This document shows positions 8,243 through 15,493 of a stretch of 18,021 bases of DNA, one piece after another. Every line of letters begins with the position of its first letter. Positions within the stretch are counted from its first letter, which is position 1. The notes beneath the pieces are model-generated. The model searched no databases. It was not told the origin of the DNA and saw only the letters and a list, made by a program, of their open reading frames with translations. The DNA comes from Holophagales bacterium UBA2201 (GTDB taxonomy: Bacteria; Acidobacteriota; Thermoanaerobaculia; UBA2201): positions 1 through 18,021 of the forward strand of contig DCUZ01000003.1 in NCBI GenBank assembly GCA_002327305.1, written 5' to 3'. The translations under genes and the position numbers were made by a program.

Positions 8243-9112
8243 CTATCTCAGCAGGCCCCGCCCCTTGCCCGTCACCGTCTGGGAGGGGAGGTCGGAGCCG
8301 TGGATGGTGGTGTGGCACTGGGTGCACTTGGTGGCAAACGCCCGCTTGTAGCCGGCGGTGCCCCACGGGTTGGCATAGTCGGCGCCCCCCACCGCGACGG
8401 TGGGGTCCTCGGCGCCCTTGAGACCGGCATGGAAATGGAACTCATGGCACTGCAGGCAGAGGAAGGGTTCGCTCTGGACCAGCAGATGGTCCGCCACGGA
8501 GCCGTGGGCGTTGTGGCAGATGCGGCAGTCCTCCACGACGGGGGCGTGCTCGAAGACATAGGGGCCCTGCTTGTCGGTGTGGCAGTCGAAGCAGAGGGCG
8601 TTGATCTCGGGGCCCGTGGTCTCGCTCATGGTGAAGTTCCCATGCGGATTGTGGCAGGAGACGCAGGTCATCTTCCCCTCGCGCACCGGGTGGTGGTTGG
8701 GCAGCGCCGTCTCCGCCTTGACCTCCTTGTGGCACGATTCGCAGGAGCGGGTGAGATCCCCCTTGATCATCGCCCGGCCCTGGCCGTGGTGGACGCAGTG
8801 GCAGGAGTCGCAGGTGTAGTCCTCCTTGCCGCAGTGGGTGGCGTCGCAGGCGAGACCGGCGTGGCAGGCGTAGCACAAGTCCTGGGGACGGGGGGGGATC
8901 AGCCCCTCGGTGCTCCCGTCCTCCATGTGTTTGTCGGCGGCGGGGTGGCACCGCTGGCATGCCACCCCCGCGACCCGGGCGTGGATGGCGGTGGCCGGGG
9001 TGGCGGCCACCGCCTCATGGCAGTCCGCGCAGGGGCCGGCCTCGTCCGCCGCCGGAAGGGAGGGGCTGAACGCCAGCCCCGACAGGATGAACAGCAGTGA
9101 GAGATACTTCAT
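8243..9112 (-). CDS. DmsE/MtrA-like periplasmic decaheme c-type cytochrome
   Basis: A 289-residue exported protein with a type I signal peptide (about 1-21) and exactly ten CxxCH motifs, starting at residues 28, 52, 80, 101, 124, 150, 174, 196, 219 and 263. This count, the even spacing and the length match the DmsE/MtrA decaheme family, which carries electrons through an outer-membrane porin. The next gene is such a barrel, nine bases downstream, so the two form a porin-cytochrome pair. The ATG has a strong GGAGGAGG site five bases upstream. Odd: extra cysteines 89 and 94 (C-x4-C) and Cys106 directly after the fourth heme motif are not needed for heme binding as CxxCH. DmsE proteins of DMSO reductase clusters are an alternative, but no molybdenum reductase is present here. 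Confidence 0.92.
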   Translation of the reverse strand: MKYLSLLFILSGLAFSPSLPAADEAGPCADCHEAVAATPATAIHARVAGVACQRCHPAADKHMEDGSTEGLIPPRPQDLCYACHAGLACDATHCGKEDYTCDSCHCVHHGQGRAMIKGDLTRSCESCHKEVKAETALPNHHPVREGKMTCVSCHNPHGNFTMSETTGPEINALCFDCHTDKQGPYVFEHAPVVEDCRICHNAHGSVADHLLVQSEPFLCLQCHEFHFHAGLKGAEDPTVAVGGADYANPWGTAGYKRAFATKCTQCHTTIHGSDLPSQTVTGKGRGLLR

Positions 9113-9386
9113 AGAACCTCCTCCAGAGATTTGGAAATGCCGACCGGACGCAGTAAAGCGTCCATTACGACCGGCTTATCGAGGAGGCGGTCTTCGAAAC
9201 GCGATGGCGTGGCAGGTGGACGAGGACCCGCCGGGTCCCCGGATCTTCGTTCACCTACAACTGTGGCGGATCAACGGTTCCTCCAGGGAAGAGCATCACA
9301 CGGCCATCCTAACATCAGGAAGCGGGCCGGGTCAACCCTCGGCCATCCCGGGCGGACGCCCGCACGGATCGGGGCCGGGGCCGGCC
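9113..9386 (-). other. Intergenic region between 14-heme fusion gene and decaheme gene
   Basis: A 274-base gap inside the cytochrome cluster. No convincing gene. It holds a GC hairpin without T-tract just after the upstream stop (CGGGCG/CGCCCG, 9349-9362), a candidate promoter (9306-9335), and leader hairpins GGACCC/GGGTCC (9224-9238) and GGACGC/GCGTCC (9146-9163). The last is flanked by direct repeats CGACCGG (9141-9147 and 9168-9174). I looked for the GEMM (cyclic dinucleotide) riboswitch consensus and did not find it. Confidence 0.55.
9306..9335 (-). promoter_or_regulatory. Candidate sigma70 promoter for the decaheme-barrel pair
   Basis: On the minus strand TTGACC (9330-9335) and TAGGAT (9306-9311) are separated by 18 bases. 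A start near 9299 would give a leader of about 187 bases before the decaheme ATG. Both hexamers are partial matches, so co-transcription with the upstream genes remains possible. Confidence 0.35.
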
Positions 9387-12300
9387 TCATCGGGGAGGGG
9401 TGCCCCGGCCCAGGGCGGTGAAGAAGCGTCCCCCGGTGATGGCCGGATCGTCCGGATACCCCAGGGCCTTGAAGTCCATGCGCCGGCCCACCTGCGGGTA
9501 CATCTTGCGGGTGTGCTCGGGGCGGTCCATTCCCGCGGCCCCCCGGTGGCACCGGACGCAGTTGACGGCCTCGGCGCTGTGGCAGTCGGCGCATCCCAAA
9601 GCCGCCTTGGCCGGCACCACTTCGTGATGGATGGAGGAGTACATGCGGGTCTCCGTGAATCCGTACTTTCCGGAGTACTCCAGGCCCACCGCCTTCATCC
9701 CCTCGGTGATGGCCTGATGCCAGTCGAAGTTTACCCAATAATTTTCCATCAGTTTCGGGATCGCCAGGATGCGGCGTTCGGTGTCGAGCGGCTGGACGGC
9801 CGTGTAGGCCTTGAAGGGGAAAATTCGGGCGTTGGGGTTGCGTTTCTCCCCGACGGGGGCGTTGAGGTCCGCGACACGGGAGGGGTCGATCCGGTCCCCG
9901 AGCAGGGCGGCCCGGCGGGTGCCGTCGGTCCACAGGTACTCCGGGACGATGTCCTTGCCCCAGGTCATGGTCCCGAAGCGCTTGTCGTAGGCGGGCATGC
10001 CGTACCGGTCCTTCTGCACCGGCAGGTCGCGGCCGGCCGTGGAGTAATCCCGGCGAAGAAGCGTCGGGTCAACGCGTGCGATGGTGGGGATGTGGCAGGT
10101 TTCGCACGCGATGGTGCGCACATGGTCGTTCAGGTGCTGGCCCAGCATCCCCGTGATGCCGTGGGGGGCGGGACCGTGGCACTTCTCGCAGCGGACGCGC
10201 CCCTCCACGGCGGGGGCCGTCTGCGACATCCCGGCGATCCGGTGGCGGTCGGTGGTATGGCAGTCCTGGCACCGCATGTCGAGGGTGCCCATGTGCATGT
10301 CGAGGTCGGTGGGCGGGGCCGCCAGAGAGGGGCCGAGGTCGCCGTGCTTGGCGTTGGGGGCCCCGCCGCTGTAAAAGTGGCAGGCGCCGCACGCCGCGCG
10401 CGAGGGCCGGCCCACCTTTTTCGCGATGGCGACCAGGTCCAGTTCGGGGTCGGGCATCCCTCCCTGCAGGAGGTCTTTGCGATAGGTGCCCGTGGTGTCG
10501 TGGCAGATCAGGCAGTCAATGTTGGTCGGGTCGTCGAGGTCGAAGGAGTCATCCCGCGAGCCGTACCCGATGTGGCAGGCGGTGCAGGCGTATTGGTTGG
10601 CGCCGATGGCGATGCAGTAGTTGTTCACGATCAGGGAGAGGCTGATGTCCGTCCGGTGCTGGTAACCGACCAGCGTGGGGGACTGCCCCTTCCAATTCCA
10701 GTGCGCCGAGCCGAGCAGGTCCGTTCCGACCTTCGGATGGCACTCCAGGCAGGCGCGCGTCACCTCCTGGGGAGCCGGCCGGCCGTCGAGGGCGACGAGG
10801 GGCGCGTGGTCGGGGACCCAGGGATGGTGGCACGAGGAGCAGGCGGTGGGGGCGAACAGCGGGGGGCGCTGGCGCTCGTGACAGCCGATGCACTGCCGGT
10901 GGTAGGCCCCCTTCAGGCCCAGTCGGGCCGGATCGTCGGCCTCGTTGGGCAGGGCGTGGCAGCGGTCGCAGGCCTGCGGGGGATTGGAGGCCATGTCGTC
11001 GTGGCAGGCGGCGCAGGGGCCCCCCAGTTCCGTGTCGAACATGGCGTGGAGGGCCTTGAGGTCCTCGCCCACCCGGTCCTCGTCCATCATGGAGTACCGG
11101 TGGTGGCAGACGCCGCAGTCCCCGCCGGTGAGGTTATCGTGGATGCGGTGGGAGAAAGGGACCGGCTCATAATCGTCCGACCGGGCATTGAGGAAATCGT
11201 TGTCCAGAAGGTAGAAATTCTTGTAGGCCTCGGGGCGCTGGGGGTAGCTGGCGGGCGCCACCTTGACGTGGACGGGCTTGGTCGCCTTGACGCGCTGGAC
11301 CTCCGCCACGGTCTTGACGGAGGCTTGGACGGCCTCCTCGTGGACGAACACATAAAACGCGATGAACCCGACGAGGAAGGCGATGGCCGCGCCCCGAATG
11401 GCCCAGGTCCACACGGGCGGGACGGTCCTGGCGCGTTCCTCATGCCAGAAGGTCTCCTGCTCCTTGGTCATGGGGACGTAGCCCGGCAGGATGGGGAAGA
11501 AGGTGACCAGCAGGCGGTAGCAGAAGAGAATACTGGAGACGATGGCGATCGTCATGGCGATCTCGCCGATGGAGGGGAAATAGGCCTTCACGAGGTAGGG
11601 GGGGTGATAACCCACGAGGAACACGTTGAGGCGGTTAAGGACGACTCCGAAGATGACCAGCGCCACGGCGAAGAAGAGCCATCCCATCGAGCGCCGGACC
11701 GCCGGATTGAGGAGGAGGATGAGGGGGGCGATCACCCCGACCGTGATCTCCACCAACAGGGCGATGGTGCACCCGGGGTCGCCCACGAAATCCAGTTGAT
11801 CCCAGCGCACCGCCAGGTCCCCCAACTTGAGGATCCCATAGGCCCCGATGAACCAGGGGATGATGCGCGCCAGGGGGGTGAGCAGTTCCATCTCCGCCTT
11901 GCGGCCGAAGGAGATGTTGGCGTAGATGGACTCCAGGATCACCATGGGAAAGCCGACCATGACGGCCGAGAGGAGGAAGAGCAGGGGCAGGATGGGGGTG
12001 TACCACAGGGGGCTCGTCTTGGTCGGGGCGATGACCATGAGGGTGCCGAGGGAGGATTGGTGCATGAAGGAGAGGACGACGCCGGCGCAAATGAAGATGG
12101 GGAGGATGATCTTCACCAGGCGGTAGGCCGTCAGGATGGGCTTCTCCACCTTCCTGAGGAGGGCGGCGCCCCATTCGTTGTGGTCGATTCTCTGTTTCAG
12201 CCCCTCCAGGATGGAAGGGCTCATTTCGATGCTCAGGACGGTGAGATAGGCCATGACGCACATGCCCACCTCGAAGAGGACCGAGTTGCCCTGCCAGTTG

Positions 12301-12668
12301 AACACGGGGCGCCAGATGTTCCAGTAGCGGCCGAGGTCGAACATCAGGGCGATGCCCACCCATAAATAGCCGAGGAAGGCGGTCAGGAGGGCCGGCCGCA
12401 GGAGCGGCTTGTATTTCTTGCGCCCGAAGATGTCCACCAGGGCGGCGGTGGTGAACCCGCCGGCGGCCAGGGCCACGCCGCAGGCCACGTCGAAGGCGAT
12501 CCAGATCCCCCAGGGGTTGTGCTGGTCGAGGTTGGTCACCGATCCCAGGCCCAAAAACATCCGGGTGAGGCCGAAGGCGAACCCCACTCCCATGAAAAGC
12601 AGGAGGGTGAGGGTGCCGAAGGTGAAGAAGGGCTTGGTTACGCGATGGGGGGCGTCGTTGTGGCTCAT
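9387..12668 (-). CDS. NrfD/HybB-like quinone module fused to 14-heme periplasmic cytochrome with OTR-like domain
   Basis: A 1093-residue protein. Residues 1-400 are an NrfD/HybB-type integral membrane domain with about ten membrane segments (for example 17-38, 90-112, 182-203, 222-247, 298-320, 366-391), including HybB-like NPWGIWIAFDVACGVALAAG. One more segment (422-442) leads into the periplasm. Five CxxCH follow (518, 552, 567, 593, 610), resembling class III cytochromes. Nine more (640, 695, 719, 760, 800, 827, 855, 1026, 1037) lie in a region like octaheme tetrathionate reductase, with AHWNWKG after the sixth motif, CGACHFYSGGAPNAKHGDL and MTWGKDIVPEYLW. Lys774 in AKHGDL is a candidate distal heme ligand, since OTR uses lysine. 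Likely role: menaquinol oxidation with direct transfer into the attached hemes, or periplasmic reduction of a sulfur or nitrogen compound. ATG overlaps the Fe-S gene's TGA (ATGA), with AAGGAGG upstream. The fused architecture is unusual; Cbc4-type complexes use separate chains. Confidence 0.88.
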   Translation of the reverse strand: MSHNDAPHRVTKPFFTFGTLTLLLFMGVGFAFGLTRMFLGLGSVTNLDQHNPWGIWIAFDVACGVALAAGGFTTAALVDIFGRKKYKPLLRPALLTAFLGYLWVGIALMFDLGRYWNIWRPVFNWQGNSVLFEVGMCVMAYLTVLSIEMSPSILEGLKQRIDHNEWGAALLRKVEKPILTAYRLVKIILPIFICAGVVLSFMHQSSLGTLMVIAPTKTSPLWYTPILPLLFLLSAVMVGFPMVILESIYANISFGRKAEMELLTPLARIIPWFIGAYGILKLGDLAVRWDQLDFVGDPGCTIALLVEITVGVIAPLILLLNPAVRRSMGWLFFAVALVIFGVVLNRLNVFLVGYHPPYLVKAYFPSIGEIAMTIAIVSSILFCYRLLVTFFPILPGYVPMTKEQETFWHEERARTVPPVWTWAIRGAAIAFLVGFIAFYVFVHEEAVQASVKTVAEVQRVKATKPVHVKVAPASYPQRPEAYKNFYLLDNDFLNARSDDYEPVPFSHRIHDNLTGGDCGVCHHRYSMMDEDRVGEDLKALHAMFDTELGGPCAACHDDMASNPPQACDRCHALPNEADDPARLGLKGAYHRQCIGCHERQRPPLFAPTACSSCHHPWVPDHAPLVALDGRPAPQEVTRACLECHPKVGTDLLGSAHWNWKGQSPTLVGYQHRTDISLSLIVNNYCIAIGANQYACTACHIGYGSRDDSFDLDDPTNIDCLICHDTTGTYRKDLLQGGMPDPELDLVAIAKKVGRPSRAACGACHFYSGGAPNAKHGDLGPSLAAPPTDLDMHMGTLDMRCQDCHTTDRHRIAGMSQTAPAVEGRVRCEKCHGPAPHGITGMLGQHLNDHVRTIACETCHIPTIARVDPTLLRRDYSTAGRDLPVQKDRYGMPAYDKRFGTMTWGKDIVPEYLWTDGTRRAALLGDRIDPSRVADLNAPVGEKRNPNARIFPFKAYTAVQPLDTERRILAIPKLMENYWVNFDWHQAITEGMKAVGLEYSGKYGFTETRMYSSIHHEVVPAKAALGCADCHSAEAVNCVRCHRGAAGMDRPEHTRKMYPQVGRRMDFKALGYPDDPAITGGRFFTALGRGTPPR

Positions 12669-13630
12669 CGCTCGTCCTCCTTTTTCGGTCCGAATTCAGG
12701 GGCGGGGGGCGTCCCCTGGGCATCGGTGGTCACGTCTTCCCTCCGGTGGTTGTACCACATCAGGCCCGCCAGCGTCCCATAAAAGGCCACGGGGAGGATG
12801 CCGTACTTGAAGATGCCGTGTTGGATGGCCTCGGTGCGCAGGGCGGGGGCCCGTCCCGGCAGGTTCAGGAGGCCGATCTGCTCAATGGGGCGTCCGGTCA
12901 GGTAGAGCCAGCCGGTGCCGCCGACCTCGTTCTCGCCGTAGACATGCTGGACATAGCGGTCCGGCCTCTGCTCCAGCCGCTTGTGGGCGATGGCGAGGAG
13001 GTCGGCCCGCTTGCCGAAGACCAGGGTCTCGGTCGGGCAGGCGGCCGCGCAGGCGGGATCGGCGCCGGTCCCCTTGGCCTGATCGGTGCAGAACTGGCAC
13101 TTGCGCACCCTCGGCGTCAGGGCCTTGTGGTACTCGTAGGCGGGGATCTCGAAGGGGCAGGCCACCATGCAGTAGCGGCATCCCATGCAAATGGTGGAAT
13201 TGTAGATAACGGCCCCGTCGGGCGCCTTGGTCAGCGCTCCCACGATGCAGGCGGAGACGCAGGAGGGGATGAGGCAGTGCATGCACTGCACCTTGGCGAA
13301 GGTCGTGGGAAGGTCCTTCTGGTCGGGGGAGGGGTTGCCCGGGAACTGGTTCACGACCGTGTAGGCCTCATCGTCCGGACGACGGAAAGTCCTCAGGACC
13401 TCCCGGTCGGCGAAGGACTGGGCCGTGCGGGGCAGATGATTGCTGCGGTTGCAGGCCTCCTCGCACTTGCGGCACCCGATGCAGAGGGTGGTGTCCACCA
13501 GGACGCCCACATAGTCAGGGGAGGTGGGATGGTTCTTTTCCCCATCGTCGGCCGACAGAGGGGCGGCCCCGCCGGACGCGGCGGCGGCCAGGCCCAGTTT
13601 GAGGAATGCGCGGCGATCGAACGGTTTCAT
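12665..13630 (-). CDS. Tat-exported 4x[4Fe-4S] ferredoxin-like subunit (HybA/CbcT type) with C-terminal anchor
   Basis: A 321-residue protein beginning at ATG 13630, with AGGAGG seven bases upstream. A start at 13651 would add seven residues before the Tat signal and is less likely. The N-terminus has a twin-arginine signal (DRRAFLKLGLAAAA), so the folded protein is exported. Sixteen cysteines make four cluster sites: 50/53/56/60, 116/119/124/128, 148/151/154/158 and 178/181/194/198, the HybA/PsrB/NrfC pattern. Residues about 276-293 form a C-terminal membrane anchor, as in HybA. It overlaps the NrfD fusion gene by four bases, so the two are translationally coupled and very probably form one complex at the outer face of the inner membrane. 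No catalytic hydrogenase or molybdopterin subunit is nearby, which favours an electron-relay role. Confidence 0.93.
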   Translation of the reverse strand: MKPFDRRAFLKLGLAAAASGGAAPLSADDGEKNHPTSPDYVGVLVDTTLCIGCRKCEEACNRSNHLPRTAQSFADREVLRTFRRPDDEAYTVVNQFPGNPSPDQKDLPTTFAKVQCMHCLIPSCVSACIVGALTKAPDGAVIYNSTICMGCRYCMVACPFEIPAYEYHKALTPRVRKCQFCTDQAKGTGADPACAAACPTETLVFGKRADLLAIAHKRLEQRPDRYVQHVYGENEVGGTGWLYLTGRPIEQIGLLNLPGRAPALRTEAIQHGIFKYGILPVAFYGTLAGLMWYNHRREDVTTDAQGTPPAPEFGPKKEDER

Positions 13631-13685
13631 CGGCAAGCCTCCTGATTGCAATAATTTAGGACTCCTATTATGGCGGGTCCTTTTG

Positions 13686-13707
13686 GCCTGTGAAGTATAG
13701 CACAGGC
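13686..13707. promoter_or_regulatory. Crp/Fnr-type dyad spanning the -10 box
   Basis: GCCTGTG (13686-13692) and CACAGGC (13701-13707) form a perfect inverted repeat. Inside it TGTGA-N6-GCACA (13689-13704) matches nine of ten bases of the CRP half-site pattern TGTGA-N6-TCACA, and the six-base spacer is the -10 hexamer itself. A protein bound there would be expected to repress. The identity of any regulator is inference. Confidence 0.4.
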
Positions 13708-13722
13708 GATTAGCTGTGTATA
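13694..13722 (-). promoter_or_regulatory. Sigma70-type promoter of the cytochrome cluster
   Basis: On the minus strand TATACA (13717-13722) and TATACT (13694-13699) are separated by exactly 17 bases. Start of transcription would be near 13687, about 57 bases before the Fe-S gene's ATG. A second, weaker -10-like TATATA sits just upstream (plus 13731-13736). Confidence 0.6.
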
Positions 13723-13736
13723 GGATTCCTTATATA

Positions 13737-13750
13737 GTGAACTCGTTCAC
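13737..13750. promoter_or_regulatory. Perfect palindrome upstream of the -35, candidate operator
   Basis: GTGAAC TC GTTCAC is a perfect 6-bp inverted repeat with a two-base centre. It is centred about 56 bases upstream of the predicted start of the cytochrome transcript, a position suitable for an activator. It also falls in the spacer of the weaker upstream promoter, where it would repress. Confidence 0.4.
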
Positions 13751-13837
13751 ATGATTTCCCTGGGGACGCGGAGGGTCCCACCGTGGAAAGGGGTGCCGAT
13801 CCGCTCCGGTTCGAGCGGGCCGTTCCCTACATTGGAC

Positions 13838-13865
13838 AAAAAAAGCCCCGGACCGGTGTCCGGGG
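13838..13865 (-). terminator. Rho-independent terminator after ftsB
   Basis: On the minus strand CCCCGGAC and GTCCGGGG form an 8-bp stem with an ACCG loop (13846-13865), followed by C and seven T (plus A-tract 13838-13844). It ends the transposase-pgm-eno-ftsB operon 35 bases after the ftsB stop. Confidence 0.88.
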
Positions 13866-13899
13866 GATCAAGGAGGGTGCAGCGTGGTGCACTATCCCT

Positions 13900-14199
13900 T
13901 TAAGGAGGTGAGCTCTCGCGATGGATGATGGTCAGGGTCTCGTCCGGTTTGGCGTACAGGTAATGGAGGCGGGCGTGATCCGCGGCGCGTCGGGGATCGG
14001 TCTTGAGCTCCTGGATGTCGCGCCGCAGGATCCCGATCTCCTCGGTGATGGCGCCGGTGGAGGCCTGCAGGGCCTGGGCCTTGGCCTGGAAGCGGGCGAG
14101 TTGTCCCCACGCCTGGTTGAGGGCCGCGAAAAGGACCATCACCAGGCACACGGCCGCCGCGATGGCGACGGCCCACGAGGCGGGGAGCTTCGTCCGCAC
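13900..14199 (-). CDS. ftsB: FtsB/DivIC-type septum formation initiator
   Basis: A 99-residue protein with the FtsB layout: short cytoplasmic N-terminus, one membrane segment (about 8-27), a periplasmic coiled coil (about 30-67, LARFQAKAQALQASTGAITEEIGIL) and a C-terminal stretch with RLHYLYAKPDETL, matching the family's R-x-x-Y-x-x-x-KPDE pattern. FtsB joins FtsL and FtsQ in the divisome. The start is GTG at 14199, with AGGAGG four bases upstream. Longer in-frame starts would lie inside enolase. It follows enolase by eight bases; enolase-ftsB adjacency is common in bacteria and supports the call. Confidence 0.88.
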   Translation of the reverse strand: MRTKLPASWAVAIAAAVCLVMVLFAALNQAWGQLARFQAKAQALQASTGAITEEIGILRRDIQELKTDPRRAADHARLHYLYAKPDETLTIIHRESSPP

Positions 14200-14207
14200 C
14201 GTGCCTC

Positions 14208-15476
14208 CTATGCCAGGGTCCCCGCGTAGAGGGCGGCCTCGCCCAGCCCCACCTCGATGCGCAGGAGTTGGTTGTACTTGGCCAGGCGGTCGGAGCGGGA
14301 GAGGGATCCGGTCTTGATCTGTCCCGCGCCGGAGGCGACGGCAAGGTCGGCGATAAATGCGTCCTCGGTTTCGCCGCTCCGGTGGGAGATGACGGCGGCG
14401 TAACCGTGCCGCCGCGCCAGGTGGAGGGTGTCGAAGGTCTCGGTGACGCTCCCGATCTGGTTGAGTTTGATCAGGATGGCATTGGCGATGTTCTGCTCGA
14501 TCCCCTCGGCCAGGATCTTGGCGTTGGTGACGAAGATGTCGTCCCCCACGAGCTGAATCTTGTCGCCGAGGGCCTGGGTCATGATCTTCCATCCCTCCCA
14601 GTCCTCCTCGGCAAGGCCGTCCTCGATGGTGGTGATGGGGTATTCCTGGACCAGTTTCGCGTATAAATCCACCATGGCCTGGGCCGTGAAGGTCCCCCGG
14701 TCGTCACCCTTGAGGTGGTAGGCGCCATTTTTAAAGAAGGTGGAGGCGGCCACGTCCATGGCGAGGGCGATGTCCTCGCCGGGCTTGTAGCCGGCCCCCT
14801 CGATGGCCTTCATCAGCGTGTCCAGCGCCTCCCGGGTCCCCTTGAACTGCGGGGCGAATCCCCCCTCGTCGCCGACGGCGGTGCGGTGGCCGGCCTTCTT
14901 CAGGAGGTCCTTGAGGGTGTGGAACACCTCCGCCCCCGCCTGGAGGGCGGCGGCGAAGGTGGGAAAGCCCTTCGGGACGATCATGAACTCCTGGACGTCG
15001 AGGCCGCTGTCGGCGTGCTGGCCGCCGTTGACCACGTTCATCATGGGGACGGGGAGGATGCGGGCCCCGGGCCCCCCCAGGTACTGGTACAACGGGAGCT
15101 CGCAGGCGGCGGCGGCGGCGCGGGCCGCGGCCATCGAGACGGCCAGGATGGCGTTGGCCCCCAGTTTGGATTTGTTCTCGGTGCCGTCCAGTTCCAGCAT
15201 CACCCGGTCGATGGTGGCCTGGTCCCGGCAGTCGAGCCCCATCAACTCCTCGGCGATGACCGCCTCGACGTGCTCGACGGCCTTCTGCACCCCCTTCCCC
15301 TTGTAGCGGGTGCCGCCGTCCCGCAGCTCCAGGGCCTCGCGCGATCCGGTGGAGGCCCCCGAGGGGACCGCCGCCCGGCCGCGGATGCCGGTTTCCAGGA
15401 CCACCTCGGCCTCGACCGTGGGGAAGCCCCGGGAATCCAGGATCTCCAGCGCGCTGACGTCAATGATCTCGAACAT
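14208..15476 (-). CDS. eno: Enolase (phosphopyruvate hydratase)
   Basis: A 422-residue cytosolic glycolytic enzyme interconverting 2-phosphoglycerate and phosphoenolpyruvate. Length and motifs are normal: mobile loop SGASTG (39-44), GDEGGF with catalytic Glu205, metal ligands Asp241, Glu285 and Asp312, catalytic Lys337, His365 in SHRSGET, and Lys388 in IKTGS. ATG 15476 has AAGGAG eight bases upstream. It sits 17 bases after the phosphohexomutase stop and eight before ftsB, so it is co-transcribed with both. Confidence 0.98.
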   Translation of the reverse strand: MFEIIDVSALEILDSRGFPTVEAEVVLETGIRGRAAVPSGASTGSREALELRDGGTRYKGKGVQKAVEHVEAVIAEELMGLDCRDQATIDRVMLELDGTENKSKLGANAILAVSMAAARAAAAACELPLYQYLGGPGARILPVPMMNVVNGGQHADSGLDVQEFMIVPKGFPTFAAALQAGAEVFHTLKDLLKKAGHRTAVGDEGGFAPQFKGTREALDTLMKAIEGAGYKPGEDIALAMDVAASTFFKNGAYHLKGDDRGTFTAQAMVDLYAKLVQEYPITTIEDGLAEEDWEGWKIMTQALGDKIQLVGDDIFVTNAKILAEGIEQNIANAILIKLNQIGSVTETFDTLHLARRHGYAAVISHRSGETEDAFIADLAVASGAGQIKTGSLSRSDRLAKYNQLLRIEVGLGEAALYAGTLA

Positions 15477-15493
15477 GTCGTTCTCCTTTTCGG

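Noticed and set aside
9113..9300. GEMM (c-di-GMP or cGAMP) riboswitch before the decaheme gene
   Set aside because: The characteristic conserved strings of that aptamer are not present; only generic hairpins are seen.
8910..12365. A plus-strand open frame of 1151 codons antisense to the 14-heme fusion
   Set aside because: It is a shadow of a GC-rich gene: composition is biased to Gly, Val, His and Asp, there is no recognisable motif, and the opposite strand has fourteen heme motifs, membrane segments and a proper ribosome site.
13901..14229. Plus-strand AAGGAGGTG followed by ATG at 13921, opening a 102-codon frame
   Set aside because: The perfect Shine-Dalgarno-like string is explained by the codons of the ftsB end (SSPP-stop). 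The frame is antisense to ftsB and has no recognisable content.
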